Positions 1 to 10,499 of a stretch of 64,000 bases of DNA are shown here, one piece after another. The notes under the pieces are model-generated. The model saw nothing but the letters and a program-made list of their open reading frames with translations. It searched no databases and was not told the DNA's origin. Source of the stretch: Ligula intestinalis (Eukaryota; Platyhelminthes; Cestoda; Diphyllobothriidea; Diphyllobothriidae); the NCBI GenBank assembly GCA_036362985.1, contig JAYGXS010000008.1, positions 4,799,303-4,863,302 of the forward strand, written 5' to 3'. The translations under genes and the position numbers were made by a program. How positions within the stretch are numbered: the stretch's first letter is position 1; every line of letters starts with the position of its first letter.

Positions 1-343
1 TCATAGCGCATAGCGAGGAGGCGTCAGTATTCACGGTCCAATCAGATAGGACGGAAAATCGATAATTATTGACGCGTTATCAAGCCACGGCGTGGGACTT
101 TGCGCTGCAGCTGCGCTGAGAGCCTAAGCGTTGTTGACTAATCATGGGACTCTGCCGTCTCAACGAAAATAACATAACTCAATAAAATATTAAAATTCCT
201 ATGTACCCAGACTTTGTAGACTGTTAACTAGCAATTAATCACCTGTCGAGCCAAAAGAGACATCTGGCATAGAGGTTAGATAAACATGTGTCACCAGGCT
301 GAGGAAAAGTGAAAATAGATCAATTCTGATTTCTTTTATTGCA

Positions 344-502
344 CACCTAGTTGATTGGCATGACCGAGTCGATCCCAACGATGCCTTTCAGGTGTTCTTC
401 CGGTTACTAGCTATTTTTTCCAAGATCCTACGCCAAGAGTTGCTAACAACTGTTGAGGCTAGCGAATCCAGTCGTGTGTTGACACCTGTTTCTCTCTTCC
501 AT
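344..502 (+). pseudogene. Penelope-like element GIY-YIG endonuclease fragment
   Basis: One plus-strand frame reads HLVDWHDRVDPNDAFQV and then a hydrophobic/basic stretch ending near SRVLTPVSLF. This matches, in order and spacing, the middle and end of the endonuclease domain in the better copy at 60,630-61,181 (AHLIDTNHQMNASGAFRV and the helix after it). In intact PLEs this domain cuts the target DNA for retrotransposition. The catalytic Tyr-Gly core and the whole reverse transcriptase are missing, so this is a 5'- and 3'-truncated relic. The assignment rests on comparison within this window plus recognition of the family. Confidence 0.6.
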
Positions 503-509
503 TGTCGAC

Positions 510-915
510 ACTGAACTGAGAAGGGCCGGTCGCGTGTCACACCAGCTCTGGTGATATTAACTCCATGTACGTGACCCACGAATTTCTGCAAGTAGCCAGT
601 GGACAGTTCCAACCGTGAGCTACTGTGAATGCATTTTTGCATAAATTAACCTGATATGGTGCGCGCCATCCAGTCACAGGGGACCACTAATCTGCGCATC
701 AGTTCTATAAAATACAGTTGAGTCCATTAAAGGCATGAAAACTCCATTGCAAAAATAGAGCTACTTAGATGTCTGCCATAGCGACTGAGGCCCCACCTAT
801 TCAGGTCACATGGCAGCTTGGACGCTAGAAGTTGCCCCGTTTTGCACACGAAGGGTGCATTAAGACGCAGGCAGATTTTCTTCTGTGCTGTCGACGCTGT
901 CTAATTTCATCATAT
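510..915. other. Unassigned stretch
   Basis: No coding frame, RNA gene or repeat recognised here. Composition is intermediate between the AT-rich and GC-rich blocks of the window. Confidence 0.4.
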
Positions 916-919
916 GCTC

Positions 920-2100
920 ACTGCACTTCTGATGTCTGGTACCCTGCGCATGAGCTAATTTTTACATGCAAATGACCAAGTAGGCGCATGCTATGCTGTA
1001 GGGCATTGGACTGCATGGTGGATTCCTTGCGTACATGAATTTGATAGAGATTTTCTCCGAGGTCCTGCATGCAAAATTCCAAAGTTTGTAGAAGTTTGAT
1101 CATTACTCGCATACCGGCGTGAACGCATTTAGGAACACTTAGAACTAATAATTAACAGCATTAGGCAAATTTAGTACTTAAAACACGTATAAGAAGTACT
1201 AACTGTTTGTAAAGAAAAATAAAATCTGCTCGATAATCCCCGAATTCCCCAGACGTAAAAATAGCTGTAACTTATAACAACAAATTTAAAACTTTTCTTT
1301 ATTTTAATACAGAAAGCAAACACTTTCTTTATAGTAAAATAAGCATTTTTGAGTCAAAATTTCCTATATATATTACCAATTATGCCTCACTATTCACCTA
1401 ATACCGTCCTCTAAAGTTCGGCAGTTTTTCGAACCTTTTCAATGTCTTCGTGTTTTCGTCCATCACTCGAGATTCCATTTGACGTTTGCACCAGAACCTC
1501 TGAAATAAGACATATGTACATCAAGCTTATTTACCGAAAAAATGAGTTTTTTGGATATTAATTCTGATGCAGGTGGTCATTTGGACCATATTTAAAAATT
1601 CTTCAAACTACCAAAACACATTGTCGAGCATTAATAATGTCCGTAACGTAACTGTGATCGTGTTTTTCCTAAGATTAATAAAAAAACTTTTTATTATAAG
1701 TTACCTCTTCAAAAAGCGCATTAATTAGATATTCACCTGACGACTTTCTGCGTATGTTAGCATTTTCTAACGTAGCGTCAAAATGAAATCTGAGATTTTT
1801 TGTAAGGTTTTTTTATATACCTGAAGATAAATGATTCAATTTAACTGGGAATGACAGAAGTCATTATTTATTGGATAAGTTTTCGCCATAGTGGATCACT
1901 TTAAGGTTCTGTTCTAAGCTTGCCAATGCAAACAGAAGTGGTCATACCTATTATAACATATTTCCATAATTTCTACTCTTCTGTGTGTTCCTTTTCTAAA
2001 TTACGCATAAGCAAAAATTATAGTGAACAAAAAGTGTATTTCTTCATGACCTACATTTAATAAGGCATGTTTAACATTACCTTCACGGTAACATATATGG
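920..2100 (-). repeat. AT-rich dispersed repeat, inverted partner of 7,850-8,960
   Basis: Read on the minus strand, several segments align in the same order with 7,850-8,960 on the plus strand. Examples are GGGGATTATCGAG (near 1,235 and 8,755), GCCTAATGCTG (near 1,160 and 8,830), ATGATCAAAC (near 1,098 and 8,892), and GAGGTAACTTAT followed by TTTTTTATTAATCTTAGG (near 1,675-1,707 and 8,292-8,330). Conservation is patchy and no conserved long frame is seen. It looks like an old AT-rich transposon family without recognisable protein. The two copies form a >1-kb inverted pair separated by about 5.8 kb. Confidence 0.6.
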
Positions 2101-2239
2101 GCACTTTGCTTTTGCGCCATCTAGGCGATGCTGTAAAACAAAATGCAACCAGAGCTCTGCTTTACTGCATTTTGAGGAGGAAAAACTTCACGGGTTAGCT
2201 AAACATAATTTGAGAAGAGGACTAGATTGCTTTTCTGCT

Positions 2240-2400
2240 ACGGTTCATGCCTCTGATGATGAATCCGTGATGAATGTCGAAACATCAGGTGAAAAAACAT
2301 ATTGTCCCCGCGATCGAGTCTTCTTCTCGATTGCTTCCTGGGGCACGCATGTTAGCTTGCATCGGCAAATATAATTTCAATATATAAAATGTTCCTTCTT
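2240..2400 (+). mobile_element. PLE 3'-end tail with hammerhead-like core
   Basis: CTGATGA at 2,253-2,259 is followed 19 bases later by GAAAC at 2,279-2,283, then ATCAGGTGAAAAAACATATT and GTCCCCGCGATCGAGTC. The same tail order follows the PLE coding remnant on the minus strand near 53,345-53,280. The pair CTGATGA/GAAAC has the spacing of a hammerhead ribozyme core, but stem II between them is weak in this copy, so it is probably a decayed relative. Confidence 0.5.
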
Positions 2401-2609
2401 TCTAAAAATAAATGCAATTTCTGAAACTTAGCCTCGCTTGCATTTGAACAAGTTCGACAACATTTTTCCGGTTCTGCCAGAGACGCATTTTACATTTTTT
2501 ACTTATTTCGAGTTCTCCCATAGTATGATGGATATCACTAAAAAGTCTGTTTGAGAAGGCAAGGCGATCACAGGAACCAAGGATTTAATGTCCTGACGTT
2601 TCGTAATCA

Positions 2610-2830
2610 GACAAGCTTTCATTGTAACGTAGGATTTCGACCAACTTTGCCTGTGTTCTGACCCCAAAATACCGATCTGAAATGAATTCTTTTCTGGTAA
2701 ACAGCATTTTGCGCCCAAGTAAACGCAATGAACAAAATAAACAGACTCAATTGTGTCTTAAATACCTTACTCAAATGTTGATCTTCCCATTTCATCAGAT
2801 ATGCAGTCTACTATATAGCTATTATTCCCG
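2610..2830 (+). repeat. Dispersed repeat family S3, copy 1
   Basis: Shares blocks such as AACAGCATTTTG, AATAAACA and CAGATATGCA with segments near 18,190-18,400 and, more weakly, 4,380-4,590. The three copies all lie in the same orientation. No protein is evident. Confidence 0.5.
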
Positions 2831-2886
2831 AGATCGCCTCTTCTTCTCATTTATGTCCGGGGACACGCATTTTCGCTTCAATCAGC

Positions 2887-2907
2887 AATATATATATATA
2901 TATATAT
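2887..2907. repeat. (TA)n microsatellite
   Basis: About ten consecutive TA units immediately before the first 200-bp direct repeat. A shorter TATATA lies at the same place before the second copy. Confidence 0.9.
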
Positions 2908-3116
2908 TCACTCAGAAATGTGCGAACACCGATCGAATAGGCTTCCGAACTAAACAAAGTTCATGTGGTGGTCAGAGGTCCCCAACGGGTGACCGCCTGC
3001 CAGGCCGATTCCGGTCAAGTCATAATAGCAGTAAGTGGGGTATGACAGCCTCTGGGGGTAACTTGATAAAGAACTGTTTCGGGCTTATTAGCCTTCATCA
3101 GCCAAGCATAACCCTG
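2907..3116 (-). repeat. Hammerhead-bearing direct repeat, copy 1
   Basis: About 200 bp nearly identical to 3,275-3,480 with a constant offset of 368 bases. The ribozyme-like core is on the minus strand, so the repeat is probably transcribed leftward. On that strand a short frame reads LMKANKPETVL, i.e. the ribozyme sequence translated. The size, tandem arrangement and core fit either a PLE pseudo-LTR or a short retrozyme-like element. Confidence 0.75.
3076..3101 (-). ncRNA. Hammerhead ribozyme-like core, copy 1
   Basis: Minus strand reads CTGATGA, A, GGCT, AATA, AGCC, C, GAAAC. That is the conserved CUGANGA box, a 4-bp stem II with a 4-base loop, and the GAAA box, as in type I hammerheads known from Penelope-like elements. 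A GTC cleavage-site candidate lies upstream on the same strand (near 3,132), but stem I and stem III are only weakly supported, so self-cleavage is uncertain. Confidence 0.6.
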
Positions 3117-3274
3117 AAAACCAGCAGGTCGGACAACACAACCAAACGCACTCACATATGGCGCAGTTGGTCCACCACTGGAGTCTATCAGATGGGTCAT
3201 AAGCACTTCATCGAACCGCAGTTCATCAGCGCCTCGCCACCTGCCATTTGCTGTCACTGCTGACCGGGTATATA

Positions 3275-3480
3275 TTCACTCAGAAATATGCGAACACCGA
3301 TCGAATAGGCTTCCGAACTAAACAAAGTTCATGTGGTGGTCAGAGGTCCCCAAAGGGTGACCACCTGCCAGGCCGATTCCGGTCAAGTCATAATAGCAGT
3401 AAGTGGGGTATGACAGCATCTGGGGGTTACTTGATACAGAACTGTTTCGGGCTTATTAGCCTTCATCAGCCAGCTACGTT
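3275..3480 (-). repeat. Hammerhead-bearing direct repeat, copy 2
   Basis: Second copy of the 2,907-3,116 repeat, differing at scattered positions only. Past 3,475 homology to copy 1 continues weakly (GTC, GGAACAA, ACGCAC in order), suggesting the repeat unit is the full 368 bp and the second unit is incomplete or more diverged. Confidence 0.75.
3444..3469 (-). ncRNA. Hammerhead ribozyme-like core, copy 2
   Basis: Identical core to copy 1: CTGATGA (3,469-3,463), stem II GGCT/AGCC with AATA loop, then GAAAC (3,448-3,444) on the minus strand. Upstream on that strand, CCAG and CTGG could close stem I, and TTGTT could pair with the bases after GAAAC in a short stem III. Confidence 0.6.
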
Positions 3481-3634
3481 TCCGTTGTCTGGGAACAAAA
3501 CGCACGCAATGCAGTTACTGCCCTTTCCATGAATTATCATGGAAGACTATTCGTGTTATGGAACGCAGGCAGGAAAGCCAGTCATGCTGTTCATCTTCCA
3601 ATATAAGCTCAACGTTTAGGGTAAAACAGCCACA

Positions 3635-4040
3635 GATGACGCATCCAAAGGCTGTTCCGAAAATTGGATCCAGCGGTGACTTCTACTTTACAATTTCTAG
3701 TTCAAAGGAGACTTGCGTTGCATGCAACTCACATTTCCCGCATGGATTACCAGATATGGACCTGAGCGTAACATGTGACAAGGCCAACCAACGCACCCAT
3801 CATCGCGTGGTTCAAACAGTCTAGCATCCCGTTGCACACATGCAAAGTCCCATGCAAAAGTGCATGGCCTTCACAGACCACCCCGGGGAACAAAACCATG
3901 TGCAACCATTGCACTTTTATTTTCACCCCAAGGGGAAATGGAAGAAAATACTCTTTTTGATCACTTCTTATCCATCCAAGCCATGACATATTCAGGCGTT
4001 TTGTTTGACATTGACGCCTATGTAATACCATCGATATGAC
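3635..4040 (+). repeat. Dispersed repeat family S2, copy 1
   Basis: About 400 bp matching 15,250-15,660 (same strand) and, inverted, 16,740-17,060 and 18,850-19,320. Shared landmarks include GAAAATACTCTTTTT, CATGACATATTCAGGCGT and CAAAAGTGCATGGCCTTCAC. No conserved frame across copies, so this is a non-coding element (SINE-like or part of a LINE untranslated region). Confidence 0.75.
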
Positions 4041-4379
4041 GCATCTTGTTGCCGAACTCATATTTGGCAAACCAACAAAGCTCATACCAATCCCATGTGC
4101 AATGGATGCCTTTTCAGTGCACGCCACTTCAAGTAATATTTACGAATTAACATGTACTTGCATATGCAAGTACATAGAGCGAACACAACGGCAACTGACA
4201 GGTAGATCCAAAGACAACTTGACAAGACGACTTTTAAAATTGAAAAATAGATTTTCACGTTCATTCAGTTACTTAATATGGGTCATTCTGTGAAACTTAC
4301 CTTGCGCTAACTAGAGACAGCCTATGTACGGTCGTCAAAACCCGACCTACAATCTAAACAGCTCGAGCGGGCGATGCTC

Positions 4380-4590
4380 CAAACTTTGCCCTGATAAAAT
4401 ACAGCTCCCCATTTTACAAATTTTTCAGCTCGTTCTCCTTTTGAAACTTGCTGTATACAGTAGGTGGTTAAACGCACCTAGTAAACTCAGTACGCAAAAT
4501 AAACAACCCCAAATATGTGTTAGATCACCCACTCAAATTTTGGTTTTCACATTCTATCAGATATGAAATCTACTGTAATCTCTGCCAAAT
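4380..4590 (+). repeat. Dispersed repeat family S3, copy 2
   Basis: Weaker match to 2,610-2,830: AAAATAAACAACC, ACTCAAATTTTGGTTTTCA and ATCAGATATG occur in the same order. It directly precedes the PLE remnant starting near 4,597. Confidence 0.4.
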
Positions 4591-4596
4591 GACAAC

Positions 4597-5012
4597 AAAC
4601 ATCTGCTCTATTGACACACTGGAGGCAGAAATTGCTTGCATTAAGGAAACTTTACTTAAGCAGAGATATCTAGCACAGATCATTGACGAATATGACAAAT
4701 CCTTACGGCCAAATATGACGGAACAGTCAGTTACGAAAAATCCCGCTTTCACATCTTTGGCATTTGAGGGTGACAACATCTTGAATATTCACGAATGAAT
4801 GAGAACGTTTGCGTTCCAGGTATTAGCATGCTTGAGGAAGAAGGAAGTTCAAGCACAGAATCAAGTCGTTTATTAGTAGTAGTAGTAGTGCATCACATTC
4901 CATGCGAAACTTGCCCTTGTTACTACACAGGGCAAACTGAATGCATGCTGGGTTTGCGCATAAATGAACGTAAGCAGGCTGTCAGGCTGGGTGACGCACT
5001 GTCGCAAGTAAG
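4597..5012 (+). pseudogene. Penelope-like element remnant (linker plus GIY-YIG)
   Basis: The first frame reads ICSIDTLEAEIACIKETLL, the helical segment after the reverse transcriptase of PLEs. A frame change near 4,800 leads to CETCPCYYTGQTECMLGLRI and NERKQAVRLGDALSQV, the start of the GIY-YIG endonuclease (compare GTCNYVGETGRQLQTRMQEH in the copy near 47,150). A run of GTA/AGT near 4,872-4,890 interrupts the coding sequence. The catalytic reverse transcriptase is absent and the endonuclease breaks off at about 5,012, where a SINE-like sequence begins. Non-functional. Confidence 0.65.
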
Positions 5013-5240
5013 ACTACCAGACGACTGCATAACCACAAGCCAGCGGATGGCGTCTGAAGAGAGGTCTATTCGGCAGTCGTTAAATAAGGTCCTGTTTGAG
5101 TCGGTCTGTGATTGGCTGTTACAGAGACCGGAAAAAGGCGAGCGTTGCAAGGGTGCACTGCGACTTGAGCTAGTCACGATGGGTGTTCACAAATGCACTT
5201 CGTGTGGAGCAAGTCACTACAAGTGCTCCCTTCCTAGACC
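5013..5240 (-). repeat. SINE-like repeat, interrupts the PLE
   Basis: Contains CAGACGACTGCATAACCACA, AGCCAGCGGATGGCGTCTGA and TCGGCAGTCG, which recur in order near 30,310-30,480, and CTTGAGCTAGTCAC shared with both that locus and 43,285-43,310. It abuts the end of the PLE fragment. Confidence 0.55.
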
Positions 5241-5269
5241 GTAGTTCGATGATTAAAGAAATTGAACGA

Positions 5270-5600
5270 AGGAAGAATAGTTAAATATAGGGAAGGAGGT
5301 ACGTACCAACGGTAGGGTTTGAACAGCTAGTGTTCATGCAGGTGGCTTACGTGAGCCAGGTTAAAGGGACGGTTGTGAATAGCATTAACGGCTGTGGCTG
5401 CCATGCGTGAGTCGTGTGAATGCTGTCAGTGCCGGTTGGAAGGAGGTGAGGTCCTCCTGACTACGTGAGCCACTGAGTCTGCATGTAGGTAGGAGTAAAG
5501 TTTTCGACTACGCGTGCATCGGCATGTTGGTAGGAGATGGATAATCTCGACTACGTGTGAGATAGGAGGAATACCGTTGGCAATAGAAGTAGTATCAGAG
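5270..5600 (-). repeat. Repeat shared with 35,860-36,010 and 36,470-36,700
   Basis: Read on the minus strand, this region contains CATGCCGATGCACGCGTAGT, ACTCAGTGGCTCACG, GGCAGCCACAG and GGCACGTACC-like blocks in the same order as the plus strand at 35,860-36,700. In the second locus the match is split by an insertion at about 36,011-36,470. The segment also has short internal repeats of a GACTACGTG-type motif at 5,458, 5,507 and 5,550. Confidence 0.65.
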
Positions 5601-5689
5601 TTTGGAATGGGGGTCAGGGAGCTGGCACTCATAACGGGATTGGGAAGGAACCAAGGGTCTCTAGTGACTCTAATCTGCGAGCAGCTCTT

Positions 5690-5835
5690 GCACCTCACGG
5701 CTGCTAGCAATGGAGCAAGCACCAGTGCCTGGCTACCCCAATCTACTCTGGCCAATCACCTCCGTGTGGCTGAATCACACAGGACCTCACCGTGACGACT
5801 ATCGCGCTCACACAGTTCGGATGCCTTCGCACGAC
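5690..5835 (+). repeat. SINE-like family S4, copy 1
   Basis: Contains AAGCACCAGTGCCTGGCTAC, GGCCAATCACCTCC and CACACAGGACCTCACCGTGA. The same blocks occur near 11,130-11,260 and 32,900-32,985. GCACCAGTGC itself also occurs near 7,110. Confidence 0.6.
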
Positions 5836-5839
5836 TTGA

Positions 5840-7080
5840 GTAAGCATGTTGTTTCAGCCAAAATATGGTCAATTTTGTCTTTGGTTTTAATCTGTTTGTT
5901 TTATTTACGCTGGGTATGCTTATAAAAGAATTTTTTGCCATTGCCGGAATTTCCAATAAGTGGGTGCTGTACTATGCCGAAGCAAGTTTGGTACCAGAAT
6001 GTTCCCAGCTTGCTGTATTCCAATAAATTCCAAATAAACTGACCATGGAACAGTAGGCGTCCTTAATTGATCTTGACTTATCGTCGGATGGGCTACATTT
6101 ATAACTGCAGTGTGCTGCTTTGACGCATACTTCGGCTTATTTTTGACATGGGAATCCTATAAAACCGAGAAGTTGGCATTCTGATCCGGATACAATCTAT
6201 TGCATGGTTAATTCTTTCATATTTAAGTGAGGCTGAAATTGGTCAGATCAAGTTCTCTGGAGAGGATCAACGATGGATGGACTAATGACATTGTTCACAG
6301 TAAAAAAAAGTTTCCATGGATTAGGACTAGATGCTGTATGGTCTAAACAATCAAAAGGTCCTTTAGCAGCATCATAAGCACTCTAATGTGTGCCAATACA
6401 AGCGAACATGCGAGTCCCAGGAAGCAATGTAGAAGAATTGAGAAGAATTGGCAATTTATTTGGGCGCGATGCACTTACATCGGCCCGACGATGAGAAACA
6501 TTTACCCTTCGTGAGGCCTTAACCTATTCACAGATCCGGTTTCTACATAGATGTCTTGACAATAATCCCAGCGATCGAGTCTTCTGATTCTGATTCTCAG
6601 TCTAATGATTTACATTTGTGAAAAATAATAAAAATACGAGGATTTACGAAAATAGGACTCAGTGCCTCGAAAGAAAAAGCCAATCAGCTGTGGACAGGTT
6701 TCAGGTAAATGACTACATGAGACAATTTTACAAGCGATATTATGACAAGGATCATCTAGGCCAGAAGAGCCATACTTTCTGCCCGTAATTGGATATAAAT
6801 GACTGATTAGCTTCCGTAGACTGTTAGTCAAAAGGTGGGCAATATTTGGATGGCAGCAACGCATCTAGCTATGGCCCAAGGATGTTTATACTCCGCCGTA
6901 ACCGAAAAATGAGATAACATACAGTCGAAACAATGGTATGTTGCACATAGGAATTAGAATTACAGACAGCAGAGGTTGGCTTCCAGTTCATCCTGCACTC
7001 AGATGTCAGGCCAAGGATCCAATGATTCATGCATCTTATACGGACAGTTCCACCGTCGCTGAACCAAGGCATCGAGGGCA
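5840..7080. other. Unassigned stretch
   Basis: No gene recognised. Near 6,570-6,590 the block CCCAGCGATCGAGTCTTCT recalls the tail found after hammerhead-like PLE ends at 2,310 and 53,290, so a fragment of a PLE end may be present. Confidence 0.35.
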
Positions 7081-7084
7081 CGCG

Positions 7085-7340
7085 CCCTCGCGGTTGTTAG
7101 CAAGCGCGCAAGCACCAGTGCTTGCAGTAGTACTAGTAGTAGCATTCCTGGTAAGACTTTAAGTCGTAGTATAAGTGGAAGTTTTAATAGTAGTAGTAAT
7201 ATTAGTAGCAGTAGTAATGGTAGAAGCATTAGTTTAACTAATAGTAGTAACATTAGTGGTAGTATTAGTGGAAGTGGTGTTATTATTCTCAGTAATATTA
7301 GTAATAATAACAGTTTTATTAGCAGTAGAAATGGCACCAA
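7085..7340 (+). repeat. Degenerate AGT/AAT trinucleotide block
   Basis: Interrupted TAGTAG and AATATTAG units run from about 7,125 to 7,330. The flank after it (CAACGCCTTTTAATTG) resembles the flank at 12,508 (CAACGTCTTTTAATTG), so the microsatellite is part of a dispersed repeat and not an independent array. Confidence 0.7.
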
Positions 7341-7399
7341 CTCCCAATTAGCGGCTCATACAACGCCTTTTAATTGCAGTTCTGCGAATCCTGCAAACA

Positions 7400-7850
7400 A
7401 ATTTTTAGGAAAAAATTTAACTTGGTAGTTAAGCGTATATCTGGACAGGCTATTTTGATCAACTGAGTGGATTTAATAATAAGAAGGGCTTTGGTTTGGA
7501 AAACCACCCTCTTATTTTAAGTTATTGGGGGAAGTGGGCCCTCATTTTTGCTAAATCATGAGTTTGTTTATATAAAAAGGAATTCCGTATGCTATAAGGA
7601 AAGATAGGCTGAAGCTTTCTTCTAATATACATTGTGCTGGGGAAGAATACCATAATTAGTAAAAAAAGGTGGAATAACAATCCCTTTCAGTACTGGAAAA
7701 TTTTTTGCGAAGTTGATCAAATGTAACTAAAGCGAAGTTTAAGGAATTGCATTTATTTTCAGAAATAAGCAGAGATAGAAGATTAAAAAATTATATTTAG
7801 CTATTATATGAAGTTTTTTTTGCAAAAAATGCAGTAACAAAAGTTTTTGG
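7400..7850. other. AT-rich stretch, nothing recognised
   Basis: Low-complexity AT-rich DNA with no supported frame or repeat partner. Confidence 0.4.
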
Positions 7851-8960
7851 TCGAACATTTTCTTTTACCGCACAGTTGGTCATGCGCGTAAACAAAGTTT
7901 CTACGTGTTTTTGCGAAGAGAGCCCAAAGAAGGCCTTATTGAATGTAAGTCATGTAGAAATACAGTTTTTTGTGAACAATGGGTTCCGCTCAAGCGTTAT
8001 TTAGAAACGGAACAGGCAGAAGAATGATAACTTTTTCAAAAAATGGTCATATACGTGGCCTTTTTTTGCATTCGCACCTTTATTACGGATCGTGGAATAA
8101 ATCTCCTGAAGCGAAAAATAATCCGTTATATAAAAAGTATGTTCTTTCATCTCCAGTCAAATTTACTCATTTTTCTTCAGATAAATTGAAGAAATTGTCA
8201 AACGTCCCCGATTTCCCTGTGAGGTTTCCTTGGAAAAAGTTAATACACACAGTAGTCGTCAGCTTACTATCCAATAAACGCACTTTTTAAAGAGGTAACT
8301 TATTATGGAAGGTTTTTTTATTAATCTTAGGAATAACAATATGCGTGGTATCTAGCACACATGTAGTATGCTCGAAAATTTGGTTTGCTGTTTTAAAGCA
8401 TTCCCACATTTTACCAAGATGGCTATCTGCATAGGAAATAATATCCAAAAGGTCGTTTTTTCAGTAAATGCTGCTTAGTTATATCTTATTTTAAAGAGTT
8501 TGATGTTTACGTCGAACAAACGGGCAAATAGTAAACTTATCAATGAATGCACGGACAACTATCGAAATGAAGAGAGAATTTATTCAACGATATTCAATAA
8601 CTACGTATCTAATCATTCCCACATATGAAAAATATTTTGACTAAAGGCAAGTTCTCGTTGTATAAAGAAAGTGGTTGCTTTAAGTTTTATGCTTAACAAA
8701 CTAGTTAAACTTATTGATCTAATTTAAAGGTATTTTTGACGCCTCCACAAGCTGGGGATTATCGAGAAAATTTTATTTTTTTAACAAGAACTTAATACTT
8801 CTTTCAGTTCTTTTGAGTACTTAATATGCCTAATGCTGCTCATTATCGTTTATATGTTTTTGTAAATGCATTCCCGCTGGTATGGGAGAAATGATCAAAC
8901 ATTTACAAATTTAGGAAATTTGCTTGCAGGACTAGCAGAACTGTATGCAAAACTCCAGCC
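7850..8960 (+). repeat. AT-rich dispersed repeat, inverted partner of 920-2,100
   Basis: Aligns in patches with the minus strand of 920-2,100. A 103-codon frame at 7,979-8,290 lies inside it, but I see no family signature and the partner copy does not keep that frame open. I treat it as a chance frame. Confidence 0.6.
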
Positions 8961-9033
8961 TTATATTGTCCACCTTAACATATTGTCTGGACGGTGTGAT
9001 AATAGTAAACGTAGTGGAACTAGTACTAACAAC

Positions 9034-9130
<97 letters not shown>
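9034..9130. repeat. Perfect (AGT)32 microsatellite
   Basis: About 97 consecutive bases of AGT with no interruption, followed by an interrupted AGT/AAT tract to about 9,240. All three frames on both strands are open and give poly-Ser, poly-Val, poly-Thr or poly-Leu runs, which are artefacts. The left flank (GCAAAACTCCAGCC, TATTGTCTGGACGGTGTGAT) resembles 12,520-12,575. Confidence 0.95.
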
Positions 9131-9649
9131 ATATCGGAAGCATTAGTAGTTATAATAATAGTAACATAAGTAGTAGTATTAGTGGTAACAGTAGTATTAG
9201 TAGCAGTCATAATAGAAGTAGTAATAGTAGTAGTATAAGCAATTGTACTTTTATTACCAACTAGCGCAGAAGCCCGGCTTTGCCTTGGGCTTCCTTACAT
9301 GTTGTTGTCCCATAAGTAGGCAAAGCCTGTATGAGCACCCGTTAAAATTATTATGTTAAATTCAGTGATTTGGAGTGATTAGTTTGATGGCGAATCGTAT
9401 CTTCGTGTCTTCTTTGCAGCATTTGATCTTCAGTTTATTGGGAGCGTCGATATCGCTGACGCATGGCATTAGTCTCCGGTCGAAGGCGTCTTTCTTTTTG
9501 TGCTGCTTGCGAACGTCTATTAACATCGGCAAATCTCCTCAGTTCCTACGGCGGAACTTGTGTTCTCTAGGCTGCTCTAATTCCTTTTCTACCTAATGAG
9601 GTAGAACCTACAAATAGGTTATTATTCTGAACGAAATAACATTGGGTAG

Positions 9650-10110
9650 ACGACCTAGACGCAAATTTGTGGGTCCAAGTGGAAGTGGGTCAAGTGATTT
9701 ACGAAAAGGTGGCCTGAAACAGCCGCCTGTCACCAATGCTAACGGGGGGACGCCTAGGTAGACGGCGTCCCCCCAGTCCTCGAGATCTTTGCGGCCTCGC
9801 CCTTTTTGCTCCTCCCCCCCACCCCCCCCCCCCCCCCCCACCCCGCGTGGCGTATTCCCATCCGCCTGTCACTTCGGGTGTCACTTGCAGTGGCAGCAGC
9901 GTGAATGCCGGCTGCCCGTCGTTGTCGTCGCAGCCAACAACGGGGCGACAGAGACATGATCGCTGAACGGACAGGCCTGCTTGGGCAGAGGGAGTACGCG
10001 TGAACAGCGATTCATGCACGACGCCTGCCACCAATGAGATGATCGATGAACGAACCGGCCTGCTTTCGCAGAGGAAGTACGCGTGAACAGCTATTCACGT
10101 GCTGCGCCTA
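9650..10110. repeat. GC-rich block, first of two copies
   Basis: Matches 10,500-10,860 with an offset of about 833 bases (shared CAAATTTGTGGGTCCAAGTG-like start, CAGTCCTCGAGATC, CGCAGCCAACAACGGGGCGA, GACATGATCGCTGAACGGAC). Inside it, 9,957-10,030 and 10,038-10,112 form a further diverged ~78-bp tandem pair. GGGGGGACGC and GCGTCCCCCC near 9,743-9,773 form a strong hairpin. Confidence 0.7.
9811..9844. repeat. Poly-C / poly-G tract
   Basis: Thirty-four bases that are nearly all C on the plus strand, broken by single T and A. The minus strand is a candidate G-quadruplex. Length may be unreliable in assembly. Confidence 0.85.
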
Positions 10111-10499
10111 CGACTAATGATGCGACAGTTCCCCATCGATTTCGACGATGGGCATTACTGTTGTCCATAATTGTATTTTGTACCTGTTCGATCGAAAGCG
10201 AAGGGATTTATGTGGTAGGCCATTCAATGTAAACTAATAGCTAGCCGCAAGTCATTCTGTTTGGGCCACCCGGACTATGTACCCACTGGGGCAAACGTGT
10301 GGCATACAGCCGCATCGCTGTGGAGGGGGGGAAGGGCGGTGTTTCAAGCGGCCACGACAACCTACGTGTTAGTAAGGAGGGGGGTTCAAGTGATAGTAGG
10401 TCAAGGGGTTTACGGTCAGTGAATTAAAAATATCTGTGCAAACACCGTTATAGCCCTTGCTGCATTGGAGGCGGGAGGGGGGTGGACGTTTCAAGCGGC

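Noticed and set aside
7979..8290. 103-codon frame in AT-rich repeat
   Set aside because: Inverted partner copy does not preserve it and no domain is recognisable.
8866..9264. Long poly-Ser, poly-Val, poly-Thr and poly-Leu frames
   Set aside because: All frames of an AGT repeat are open; no coding evidence.
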